In this document: positions 44,031 to 51,381 of the stretch, piece by piece
Layout: every line of letters begins with the position of its first letter
Numbering within the stretch: position 1 is the first letter of the stretch
Assembly (NCBI GenBank): GCA_965218555.1
Contig: OZ244625.1
Location: forward strand, 3,286,001 to 3,350,000
DNA from: JAPPLB01 sp965218555
Lineage (GTDB): Bacteria; Acidobacteriota; Terriglobia; Bryobacterales; UBA6623
DNA: 64,000 nucleotides
Direction: 5' to 3'
Notes under the pieces: generated by a model
What the model saw: only the letters and a program-made list of their open reading frames with translations
Database searches by the model: none
Told to the model about the DNA's origin: nothing
Position numbers and translations under genes: made by a program

Positions 44031-44204
44031 CTGCCTTTCTCACCAGGCGGCAAGGCCAAGTGTATGCAAGGACCGTCGGGAAAAGGAGCTAGCCGCTTGG
44101 CGCGTGGAGGTGTACTTGACCGTACATCGAGCACGGCAAGCAAGCGCAACGAAGTCATGGCACCCTTATCGTGTGCTTCGGCCGTCGGGTGGTGAGAAAG
44201 GCAG
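44031..44204 (-). repeat. MITE-like inverted-repeat element, copy B
   Basis: A 174-bp element in the opposite orientation to copies A and C. The left end CTGCCTTTCTCACCA and right end TGGTGAGAAAGGCAG are exact inverses. Relative to copies A and C, one base has changed on each side (A to C left, T to G right) so that pairing is kept. The flanks GCTAAGC and GCCAAGC match at six of seven bases. Confidence 0.82.
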
Positions 44205-44292
44205 GCCAAGCCCTCCTTCCCCGCCCTCCCCGCGCCGATCGGATATCATGCGGAGATCCGCCGGCCTTCCCTTTTTTCCGAGCTGGGCCTTC

Positions 44293-44697
44293 ATGCTCAT
44301 CACCCGCATCGACACGGCTTTCTATCGTTTTCCTGCACATCGCAAGATCGTTGATGCGATCCAGGAGTTCACCCACATGGAAGTGATCGCCGCGACGGTG
44401 CACACCGACGAAGGGTCGGCGGGGATGGGTTTCGGGTATACGATCGGCCGCGGCGGCAGAGCCGTCAAGGTTTTCCTCGATGAGGAGCTTGTGCCGCTGG
44501 TTCTCGGGGAGGATCCCACCGGAAACACCTGGACACGGCGTCGCGTTCCACTCGGAGAAATCGCAACCCTACCTCGTCGAGACAAGCTCTTTTCCCGAAT
44601 AAGAAGGCGCCGCGGCATGCCGGGACAGAGCAATCCCCAACAACACTCGAATAGGCTTGAGACGACCGATAAATTTCCAGCCGGGCAGTCCGCTTGA
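44293..44697 (+). pseudogene. Mandelate racemase-like N-terminal fragment
   Basis: The frame starts MLITRIDTAFYRFPAHRK and reads EVIAATVHTDEGSAGMGFGY, FLDEELVPLVLGEDP and GNTW, the capping domain of an enolase-superfamily enzyme. Homology ends near residue 83, after which the frame is an arginine-rich run without motifs. The whole catalytic barrel is missing, so this is a truncated gene. It lies between repeat copy B and the RraA-like gene; deletion at this repeat-rich site is a likely cause. Confidence 0.7.
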
Positions 44698-44777
44698 GCA
44701 CATCCAACGCCTGCATCAGGCTGGCTCGACGGATTCGCCGGTGTAGAACGCGGTCGTGCGCCTTGCCGCCGAGCGTG

Positions 44778-45524
44778 TCAGGCCGTCATCGACATTTTGT
44801 CCCGAACGCGCTCTCCCAGCGCTTTGATCATGCGGACACACTCTCCGCGGGCCTCTTTCAACCCGGCGGGAATCACATTCCCGGCCTTGATGTAGTCGAG
44901 CACGACCTGTTCCGCCGCAGCGAACTCCTCGCAGGCATGGGCGACATCCGACGCGATCTCATGCGGGATCGTCGTCACTCCATTTGCGTCGCCGTGCAAG
45001 AGATCCCCCGGGTGAATCGTGATCCCGCCCATGTTCGCCGGCACTCCCAGATCGAGCAGTTGCGGATACCCATGTGAGCAGATCACGCCGTCGCTGAAAC
45101 AGGGAAAGCCCAGCGCACCTACTTGTTCGAGGTCACGGGCGGCGCCGCTCGTAATCAGTCCCGCCGCGCCGAATCCTTTGTAGATCGTCGTCATCACTTC
45201 CCCAAACGTGGCGGCTACCGGTGGACTGTCCAGGTCTTGAACCACCACGACTGTCGGCTGCGGCAGTTTGGCGAACTCTTCTACCTGCTGCTCGAGTCCG
45301 GCGTAGTCCGCGCCGGCTCGCGGAGCGGCGGCCGAACGGAAGGTCGCCGTCGATGCGTATCCCACCATCGGCGGTAGCTCGGGGAAGCAGGCGCGGATGC
45401 GGCCGTCCATATACCCGCTGGTCTGCGGCCGAACCTGGAAGACTTCAATGACGTTGCAGATCGTTGGCGTGTCGTATTGGCCAAGGAGTTTGAGATCACT
45501 CTCGGAAAGCTGCGGAATGCGCAC
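44778..45524 (-). CDS. RraA-like / HMG aldolase family protein
   Basis: A 248-residue protein of the RraA-like fold, which covers RNase E inhibitors and class II 4-hydroxy-4-methyl-2-oxoglutarate aldolases. The typical core is DTPTICNVIEVF, GFGAAGLITSGAARDL (the Arg-Asp that binds pyruvate and metal), PANMGGITIHPGDLLHGDANGV and TIPHEIA. The chain is longer than RraA (about 160), as in aldolase or decarboxylase members, so an aldolase is more likely than an RNase regulator. The start GTG 45524 has GAGAGGTGG just upstream; ATG 45551 has no such site. Confidence 0.83.
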   Translation of the reverse strand: MRIPQLSESDLKLLGQYDTPTICNVIEVFQVRPQTSGYMDGRIRACFPELPPMVGYASTATFRSAAAPRAGADYAGLEQQVEEFAKLPQPTVVVVQDLDSPPVAATFGEVMTTIYKGFGAAGLITSGAARDLEQVGALGFPCFSDGVICSHGYPQLLDLGVPANMGGITIHPGDLLHGDANGVTTIPHEIASDVAHACEEFAAAEQVVLDYIKAGNVIPAGLKEARGECVRMIKALGERVRDKMSMTA

Positions 45525-45956
45525 AGGGCCACCTCTCGGAAAAGAGCCCATTGTAGCGCGGCACGTGGCTACGGCCGGTTCTGCTTGTATTGCCAGGCTG
45601 AACGAATCACGGACCCCCTGTCGTGGCGGGGGAGCCGGCCGAGCTTCTCCCGCACCAGGCTCGGGTCGGCGAAGAGTTCCGGCGAGCCTCCGGGACGTTG
45701 TGCGGTGGTGACTGAGGGGATCTCAGGCCCCGTAACGCGCCGGGCCGTAGCGGCCGCATGCCGATCGAATCCCGTCCAAGCCTGCATTTCTCACCACGTT
45801 ACGGGGGAAGCACGCGATCAGACCGCCATGACTTCGTTGCGCTTGCTTGCCGTGCTCGATGTACGGTCAAGTACACCTGCGCGCGCCAAGCGGCTCGCGC
45901 CTCGTCCTGACGGCCCTCTCACACACTTCGTCTCGCCACGTGGTGAGAAATGCAGG
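45525..45956. other. Intergenic region holding repeat copy C
   Basis: No gene is supported. The right 175 bp are repeat copy C, which reaches to the stop codon of the gene at 45957. The rest should contain the promoter of the RraA-like gene. Confidence 0.5.
45782..45955 (+). repeat. MITE-like inverted-repeat element, copy C
   Basis: A 174-bp element with perfect 15-bp inverse ends CTGCATTTCTCACCA and TGGTGAGAAATGCAG. Its interior matches copy A over almost the whole length, including GACTTCGTTGCGCTTGCTTG and GCCAAGCGGCT. Its right end lies directly at the stop codon of the neighbouring gene. Confidence 0.85.
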
Positions 45957-46862
45957 CTAAGGGCTCTCCGGCAGCACGATGAGTCGCTTGTCGAGCGTGT
46001 AGGTCGAGGCATCCAGTCGGGGATTCACCTCCGCGGTACGCCCAAAAAGCTCAAAGGCCTTCTCGCCGTCCACTTCCCGGCGGATGTTCCACGGCAAAGT
46101 CACTCCAGAGACTTCCCGGTACTTCGAGTAGACCGATTTCTCTTCGGAGGGGATCTTTGTCTTGGGATCGCGGCGCTGATAGACCTGCTGCACCGGGAGC
46201 CGATCGGATTGTCGGAGGAAGTATGTGACGCCCTCTCCACGGCTGTCGGTCACGTCGATGGCGTCGGTCGGAACATTGTCGATGATCTCCGTTCCGCGAT
46301 GGTAGTAGTACATGCCCGATTCATCGAACCGGTATCGCAGAAAGTAGAAGATGTCGCGGCGGGTCGATTCCCGGTATCGAATCATCCGCTCCTGAGGTAG
46401 CGGTCTGGCTCCACGGAACGTGACTTCCCACCCTTGTCCGTGCTCGAAGAGGGTGTAGTAGTCTCCCTTTTCCGTGTAGACTTCGCGCCGGGTTACGGGC
46501 AGCCAGTCCGGTTCGGGGTCCTTCTTCAGGGGGGAATAATTCTCATAAATCGTGATTCTTACCAGACCCCGGACGTTCGCCCGATAGAAGGCGTAGGCAC
46601 GTCCCGTTCGCACTACGTCGCGAATCTGCAAGAAACGCTCCCCTCCCAACGCCTCGAGGCACTCCTCGAGTAAGCGCCGCGCGCGCTCCTGACGGCTTTC
46701 CGCCTTAAGTACCTTCCAGAACGCGAAGATCGTCGGCGCCAGGGCAAGCACTCGCCGCCGGCTCGTCCCAGAAGCTGCTCGTGGCGGATACGAGCTTAGC
46801 TGCGGACCGTCCGTACCAGGGACCGTCTTAGTCACGACACCTCCGAATGTGCGACGCGGCAA
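45957..46862 (-). CDS. Exported LolA-like protein of unknown function
   Basis: A protein of up to 301 residues with an N-terminal leader (SRRRVLALAPTIFAFWKVL) and a region resembling outer-membrane lipoprotein-sorting (LolA/LppX-like) beta folds, e.g. RRLLEECLEALGGERFLQI, VRITIYENYSPLK, GQGWEVTFRGAR and YREVSGVTLPWNIRREVDG. The same opening, an EALGG helix then an exported beta sheet, is common in acidobacterial proteins. The true start is uncertain. It is the divergent neighbour of the amplified LolA-like genes and may be a distant relative of them. Confidence 0.65.
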   Translation of the reverse strand: MPRRTFGGVVTKTVPGTDGPQLSSYPPRAASGTSRRRVLALAPTIFAFWKVLKAESRQERARRLLEECLEALGGERFLQIRDVVRTGRAYAFYRANVRGLVRITIYENYSPLKKDPEPDWLPVTRREVYTEKGDYYTLFEHGQGWEVTFRGARPLPQERMIRYRESTRRDIFYFLRYRFDESGMYYYHRGTEIIDNVPTDAIDVTDSRGEGVTYFLRQSDRLPVQQVYQRRDPKTKIPSEEKSVYSKYREVSGVTLPWNIRREVDGEKAFELFGRTAEVNPRLDASTYTLDKRLIVLPESP

Positions 46863-46947
46863 GCATCGACATGGTTCCGGTATGACTCAAGTGTAGCGGG
46901 CCGGTCTCGCCGGTTCCAGAAGGTGTGCTGCTTAGCACGGAGCAGAG

Positions 46948-46976
46948 TTGACAAAAGTTACGCTCACGTCCACAAT
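46948..46976 (+). promoter_or_regulatory. Promoter of LolA-like copy 1
   Basis: TTGACA at 46948-46953 and CACAAT at 46971-46976 are spaced by 17 bp. The same two boxes with the same spacing occur before copies 2 and 3 although the bases between have changed, which supports function. Confidence 0.7.
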
Positions 46977-47003
46977 GCAGAGCGTCATTAACGGGAGGTT
47001 GTC

Positions 47004-47897
47004 ATGTCACTGTCCGCAATGAGCTGCAAGACGATCCTGGTTGTAGCCATCGCTGTTGGTTACGCCGGCATCGGGTTCTCACCCCTCTCTGCGGCGAAGA
47101 AAATGAAGCCGGAAGAGCTCGTCAGCCTTCACCTTGACGCTATCGGCCCCGCCGACGCACGCACCGGCATGAAGTCGCGCTTGTTTCGCGGAGAAGGAGT
47201 GTGGCGAGTCTTGCAGGGCGGCCGCGCCCAACTGCCCGGTACGGTTTTCGAGGTTTCCGACGGCAACTCGATCAGCCTGCGCTTTGACACTCGCGGCAAC
47301 CCGACGTACTACGGCGAGCACCTCGTCTATAACGGCAAGGATATACGCATCTTCCAAGGCTTCCAGGCCGGGCGCTCGCCGCTCGGACAGTTCTGCTTCA
47401 ACAACAAAGCACTGTTGCGCGAAGGTCTTCTGGGCGGCGTGACGTCAACGGCGTGGCCGCTGCTGCACCTGGAGGCCAGGGGCGCCAAGCTTAAATACGC
47501 GGGCCTCAAGAAAGTCGAGAATCGTCAACTGCACCGCCTCGACTACAAGGCCCGCAAGGGCGGCGGCCCTGCGAAGATTCAGATCTTCTTCGAACCCGAC
47601 ACCTACCGTCATGTGCAGACCCAGTATCGCTACGAAGTGCCCGGCGGCATAGGCGCCTCTCCCGACCAATCGGCGGGTGTGCAGAGCACCTACGTGACGC
47701 TCACCGAGACCTTCTCGAACTTCCAGGATATCGACGGCCTTATGTTACCCGCGGGTTGGAAGATCCACTACAACCGCTCGAATCAAGGCGGCGGTCCGGG
47801 CTCGATGGTCGCCGAGTGGGAATTCGCGTTCAAAAACGCTGTTCACAACCAACCCATCGACCCGTCGCTGTATGAACTAGGGGCCGAGGCCCGGTAA
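47004..47897 (+). CDS. Secreted LolA-like protein, tandem copy 1
   Basis: A 297-residue exported protein: leader MSCKTILVVAIAVGYAGIGF, then PEELVSLHLDAIGPADAR and a beta-rich body with WRVLQGGRAQLPGTVFEV, YYGEHLVYNGKDIRIFQGF, AGLKKVENRQLHRLDYKARK and a conserved end IDPSLYELGAEAR. It suits a LolA/LppX-type hydrophobic-ligand fold, but no function is known to me. It differs from copies 2 and 3 at many positions and has longer loops after TQY (RYEVPGGIGASPDQSAG) and after HYN. A GGGAGG ribosome site precedes the ATG. Confidence 0.75.
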   Translation: MSLSAMSCKTILVVAIAVGYAGIGFSPLSAAKKMKPEELVSLHLDAIGPADARTGMKSRLFRGEGVWRVLQGGRAQLPGTVFEVSDGNSISLRFDTRGNPTYYGEHLVYNGKDIRIFQGFQAGRSPLGQFCFNNKALLREGLLGGVTSTAWPLLHLEARGAKLKYAGLKKVENRQLHRLDYKARKGGGPAKIQIFFEPDTYRHVQTQYRYEVPGGIGASPDQSAGVQSTYVTLTETFSNFQDIDGLMLPAGWKIHYNRSNQGGGPGSMVAEWEFAFKNAVHNQPIDPSLYELGAEAR

Positions 47898-47989
47898 TCG
47901 GGCGCGCAAGTCTCCGCCGCAAAGCTGGTGAGACAAGCAGGCTGGTTGCCCGCGATTGGATCCCGGAGGGGTTGAGTGAACGACAATTC

Positions 47990-48165
47990 CTAGCGCGCCA
48001 CATACCCCTTGCACGTCCGAACCGTCACCCCCGGCCTGTTCACCCGCACTTCCACGGGTCGCCAAACCCCATCGAACTCCTGATTCTTCGGATAGTACGC
48101 CAACGTGTAAACGCTTCGAAGCTCCTCGGTCACTTCGCGGAAAGGATCGAGTTGATCTTCCGTCA
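47990..48165 (-). pseudogene. Duplicated C-terminal fragment of the VWA gene, copy 1
   Basis: The reverse strand reads EDQLDPFREVTEELRSVYTL and VEVRVNRPGVTV up to a stop, nearly identical to the end of the 1,316-residue VWA protein at 51382. The 5' part is replaced by the upstream region of the next LolA-like gene. An accidental ATG at 48199 would give a 69-residue product. It is best seen as a passenger of the tandem duplication. Confidence 0.85.
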
Positions 48166-48192
48166 AGGTGTGCTGCTTCTCACGGAGCAGGT

Positions 48193-48221
48193 TTGACAAG
48201 AGTTACGCACATGTCCACAAT
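48193..48221 (+). promoter_or_regulatory. Promoter of LolA-like copy 2
   Basis: TTGACA at 48193-48198, 17 bp, then CACAAT at 48216-48221: the same boxes as before copies 1 and 3. Confidence 0.7.
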
Positions 48222-48248
48222 GCAGAGAGTTTCTAGCGGGAGGTCGTC

Positions 48249-49055
48249 ATGTCTCTGTCCGCAATGAGCCGCAAGACGATCCTGGTTGCGGCCATCGCTC
48301 TTGGTTGCGCCGGCCTTGGGTTCTCACCCCTCTCCGCGGCGGAGAAAATGACGCCTGAAGAGCTCGTCAGCCTTCATCTTGACGCTATCGGCCCGGCCGA
48401 CGCACGGATCGGCATGAAGTCGCGCGTGTTCCGCGGAGAAGGAGTGTGGCGAGTCTTCCAGGGCGGCCACGCCCGACTGCCAGGTACCGTGTTCGAGGCT
48501 TCCGACGGCGACTCGATCAGCTTGCGCTTTGACACTCGCGGCAACCCGACGTATTACGGCGAGCACCTCGTCTATGACGGCAAGAATGTGCGCATCTTCC
48601 AAGGCTTCCCGGGCGGGCGCTCGCCGCTCGGCGAGTACTTCATGTACAACAAAGCACTGTTGCGCGAAGGTATTCTGGGCGGCGTGACGTCAACGGCGTG
48701 GACGCTGCTGCACCTGGAGGCAAAGGGCGCCAAGCTCAAATACGCGGGCCTCAAGAAAGTCGAGGGTCGTCAATTGCATCGCCTCGACTACAAGGCCCGC
48801 AAGGGCGGCGGCCCCGAGACGATTCAACTCTTCTTCGAACCCGACACCTACCGTCATTTGCAGACCCAGTATCATGCGATTACCGAGACCTTCTCGAACT
48901 TCCAGGATGTCGACGGCCTCACGTTGCCCGCGCGTTGGAAGATCCACTACAACAGCAGATGGATGTCCGCCGAGTGGGAATTCGCGTTCAAAACCGTGGT
49001 TCACAACCAACCCATCGACCCGTCGCTGTATGAGCTGGGGGCCGAAGCCCGGTAA
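48249..49055 (+). CDS. Secreted LolA-like protein, tandem copy 2
   Basis: A 268-residue copy with the same leader, body and end as copies 1 and 3. Its first 140 residues are almost identical to copy 3. It differs chiefly in two loops: after LQTQY it has only HAITETF where copy 3 has SNAVYGRVASTTVTETF, and after IHYN it has SRWMSAEWEF against SRSGMVTVAEWEF. These are in-frame length changes, so selection seems to keep the gene open. A GGGAGGTCGTC ribosome site lies before the ATG. Confidence 0.76.
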   Translation: MSLSAMSRKTILVAAIALGCAGLGFSPLSAAEKMTPEELVSLHLDAIGPADARIGMKSRVFRGEGVWRVFQGGHARLPGTVFEASDGDSISLRFDTRGNPTYYGEHLVYDGKNVRIFQGFPGGRSPLGEYFMYNKALLREGILGGVTSTAWTLLHLEAKGAKLKYAGLKKVEGRQLHRLDYKARKGGGPETIQLFFEPDTYRHLQTQYHAITETFSNFQDVDGLTLPARWKIHYNSRWMSAEWEFAFKTVVHNQPIDPSLYELGAEAR

Positions 49056-49147
49056 TCGGGCGCGCAAGTCTCCGCCGCGCCGCTGGTGAGACAAGCGGGC
49101 TGGTTGCCCGCGGTTAAATCACGGAGGGGTTGAGTGAAGGATAATTC

Positions 49148-49323
49148 CTAGCGCGCCACATACCCCTTGCGCGTCCGAACCGTCACCCCCGGCCTGTTCA
49201 CCCGCACTTCCACGGGTCGCCAAGCCCCATCGAACTCCTGATTCTTCGGATAGTACGCCAACGTGTAAACGCTTCGAAGCTCCTCGGTCACTTCGCGGAA
49301 AGGATCGAGTTGATCTTCCGTCA
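49148..49323 (-). pseudogene. Duplicated C-terminal fragment of the VWA gene, copy 2
   Basis: This is a second reverse-strand copy of the VWA tail (EVTEELRSVYTLAYYPKNQE to GYVAR), differing from fragment 1 at two residues. It too has been cut at the TTCCG joint. It carries no domain of its own. Confidence 0.85.
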
Positions 49324-49350
49324 AGGTGTGCTGCTTCTCACGGAGCAGGT

Positions 49351-49379
49351 TTGACAAGAGTTACGCACATGTCCACAAT
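49351..49379 (+). promoter_or_regulatory. Promoter of LolA-like copy 3, cut off by an IS
   Basis: TTGACA at 49351-49356, 17 bp, then CACAAT at 49374-49379. The intended gene now lies 1,065 bp downstream because an IS481-type element sits between the promoter and the ribosome site. Transcripts from here would run antisense into the transposase gene. Confidence 0.65.
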
Positions 49380-49390
49380 GCAGAGAGTTT

Positions 49391-50341
49391 CTAGATGTGG
49401 AACCTCAACAGGTTGTCCCCGGTCAGACCGATTCGACTGATGGGCGGGTTGGCCTTGAGACTGGCGTGTGGGCGGTGCCAATTGTAGCGGTGGAGCCAGT
49501 GTCTGAGGTGTTGGGCACGCTGGGTGGAGGTGGGGTAGGGGTGTGCGTAGGCCCACTCGCGGAGTGCGGTCTGGATGAAGCGTTCGGCTTTGCCGTTGGT
49601 ACGGGGGGTGAAGGGCCGGGTGAAGCGATGGCGTAGGCCGCGTTGGGCACAGCGTGCATGGAAGGCCCCGGAACGGTAACACCCGCCGTTGTCAGTGAGC
49701 ACGCGGCGGACGCGGATGCCGAGGCGGTGGTAGTAGTCGAGGGCGGCGGTGAGAAAGGCCGCGGCAGTGGCGGCGGTCTGGTCGGGATAGAGCTGGGAGA
49801 AGGCGAGGCGGGAGTGGTCGTCGACGCAGACATGAAGGTATTCCCAGCCGGCGCCGGGGCTGGAGTGGCGGCGGTCCCCGGTGACGCGGTGACCGGGGCG
49901 GCGAAAGCGGCCGAGTTTCTTGATATCAAGGTGCAGCAGGTCGCCCGGGTGCGGGTGTTCGTAACGCCGGACGGGCGGCGGCGGGTCGAGGGCACTAAGG
50001 CGAGCAAGCCCCTGGCGGCGGAGGACTCGACTGACGGTAGCGGGCGCCACCCCGACAGTGGCGGCGATCTGGGCGCCGGTCCAGCGCAGCCGGCGCAAGG
50101 TGGTGATGCGATTGATGACAGCGGCCGGTATCGTCCGTGGCGAGCGGTGCGGACGCGAGCTGCGGTCGAGCAAGCCGTCGGCGCCCTCAGCCCGATAGCG
50201 GGCTACCCACTTGCGCACCGTACGTGCGCAGACCCCGAAGGCGCTGGCCACCGCCTTCGGGGTCTGGCCCTGGTCGAGAATCCGCCGGACAACATCGGCT
50301 CGACTCTTCGGGGTCAACTTGGCATTCTGATGGATGTTCAC
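49391..50341 (-). CDS. IS481-family DDE transposase
   Basis: A 316-residue transposase. The N-terminal helix-turn-helix is QTPKAVASAFGVCARTVRKW. The rve integrase core has LLHLDIKKLGRF (first Asp), RRVLTDNGGCYRS (second Asp) and TNGKAERFIQTALREWAY (Glu). It is intact. The stop codon TAG is supplied by the duplicated CTAG outside the element. Confidence 0.93.
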   Translation of the reverse strand: MNIHQNAKLTPKSRADVVRRILDQGQTPKAVASAFGVCARTVRKWVARYRAEGADGLLDRSSRPHRSPRTIPAAVINRITTLRRLRWTGAQIAATVGVAPATVSRVLRRQGLARLSALDPPPPVRRYEHPHPGDLLHLDIKKLGRFRRPGHRVTGDRRHSSPGAGWEYLHVCVDDHSRLAFSQLYPDQTAATAAAFLTAALDYYHRLGIRVRRVLTDNGGCYRSGAFHARCAQRGLRHRFTRPFTPRTNGKAERFIQTALREWAYAHPYPTSTQRAQHLRHWLHRYNWHRPHASLKANPPISRIGLTGDNLLRFHI

Positions 50342-50427
50342 TCGGTCCTCCTTCCGGGAAACCGTTTGCTTGACACCTTCAGTTTCCTCGGTCGGGACCG
50401 AGTGAACAACCTATTGAAAGATCACAT
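49395..50427 (-). mobile_element. IS481-type insertion sequence
   Basis: A 1,033-bp element with ends ATGTGGAACCTCAACAGGTTG and (inverted) ATGTGATCTTTCAATAGGTTG, imperfect but clear. CTAG is repeated on both sides (49391-49394 and 50428-50431). Comparison with the uninterrupted region before copy 2 shows exactly where it landed. The transposase is open. Confidence 0.9.
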
Positions 50428-50443
50428 CTAGCGGGAGGTCGTC

Positions 50444-51289
50444 ATGTCTCTGTCCGCAATGAGCCGCAAGACGATCCTGGTTGCGGCCATCGCTCTTGGT
50501 TGCGCCGGCCTTGGGTTCTCACCCCTCTCCGCGGCGGAGAAAATGACGCCTGAAGAGCTCGTCAGCCTTCATCTTGACGCTATCGGCCCGGCCGACGCAC
50601 GGATCGGCATGAAGTCGCGCGTGTTCCGCGGAGAAGGAGTGTGGCGAGTCTTCCAGGGCGGCCACGCCCGACTGCCAGGTACCGTGTTCGAGGCTTCCGA
50701 CGGCGACTCGATCAGCTTGCGCTTTGACACTCGCGGCAACCCGACGTATTACGGCGAGCACCTCGTCTATGACGGCAAGAATGTGCGCATCTTCCAAGGC
50801 TTCCCGGGCGGGCGCTCGCCGCTCGGCGAGTACTGCATGACCAACAAAGCACTGTTGCGCGAAGGTATTCTGGGCGGCGTGACGTCAACGGCGTGGACGC
50901 TGCTGCACTTGGAGGCAAGGGGCGCCAAGCTCAAATACGCGGGCCTCAAGAAAGTCGAGGGTCGTCAATTGCATCGCCTCGACTACAAGGCCCGCAAGGG
51001 CGGCGGCCCCGAGACGATTCAACTCTTCTTCGAACCCGACACCTACCGTCATGTGCAGACCCGGTATAGCAACGCTGTGTACGGCCGCGTCGCATCCACG
51101 ACGGTTACCGAGACCTTCTCGAACTTCCAGGATGTCGACGGCTTCACGTTGCCCGCGCGCTGGAAGATCCACTACAACAGCAGAAGCGGGATGGTGACGG
51201 TCGCCGAGTGGGAATTCGCGTTCAAAACCGTGGTTCACAACGAACCCATCGACCCGTCGCTGTATGAGCTGGGGGCCGAAGCCCGGTAA
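50444..51289 (+). CDS. Secreted LolA-like protein, tandem copy 3
   Basis: A 281-residue protein, nearly identical to copy 2 up to the FEPDTYRH region, then differing in two loops (see copy 2) and at single residues (GEYCMTN against GEYFMYN). The ribosome site is intact but the native promoter has been moved more than 1 kb upstream by the IS481-type element, so expression depends on any outward promoter of that element. It is convergent with the VWA gene, whose end it faces at a distance of 92 bp. Confidence 0.76.
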   Translation: MSLSAMSRKTILVAAIALGCAGLGFSPLSAAEKMTPEELVSLHLDAIGPADARIGMKSRVFRGEGVWRVFQGGHARLPGTVFEASDGDSISLRFDTRGNPTYYGEHLVYDGKNVRIFQGFPGGRSPLGEYCMTNKALLREGILGGVTSTAWTLLHLEARGAKLKYAGLKKVEGRQLHRLDYKARKGGGPETIQLFFEPDTYRHVQTRYSNAVYGRVASTTVTETFSNFQDVDGFTLPARWKIHYNSRSGMVTVAEWEFAFKTVVHNEPIDPSLYELGAEAR

Positions 51290-51381
51290 TCGGGCGCGCA
51301 AGTCTCCGCCGCGCCGCTGGTGAGACAAGCGGGCTGGTTGCCCGCGATTGGATCCCGGAGGGGTCGAGTGAAGGATAATTC

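Larger units (their letters stand above)
46921..48165 (+). repeat. Tandem duplication unit 1
   Basis: This unit runs from the AGGTGTGCTGCTT motif upstream of the promoter, through a LolA-like gene, to a reverse-strand fragment equal to the last 57 or so codons of the VWA gene. The same series repeats at 48166 and 49324. Confidence 0.85.
48166..49323 (+). repeat. Tandem duplication unit 2
   Basis: This is the second unit with promoter, LolA-like gene and VWA tail. At the joint, the sequence shared with the VWA gene ends at TTCCG and the unit starts again with AAGGTGTGCTGCTT. It is nearly identical to unit 3 over most of its length and more diverged from unit 1. Confidence 0.85.

Noticed and set aside
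44778..45524. RNase E regulator RraA proper
   Set aside because: The protein is about 90 residues longer than RraA and fits aldolase-type members better.
37088..45955. CRISPR array from the repeated 175-bp segments
   Set aside because: The copies are dispersed, in both orientations, too long, and have no regular spacers.
47990..49357. Two 69-residue genes on the minus strand
   Set aside because: Both are duplicated tails of the VWA gene with a start codon supplied by the neighbouring upstream region; no domain of their own.
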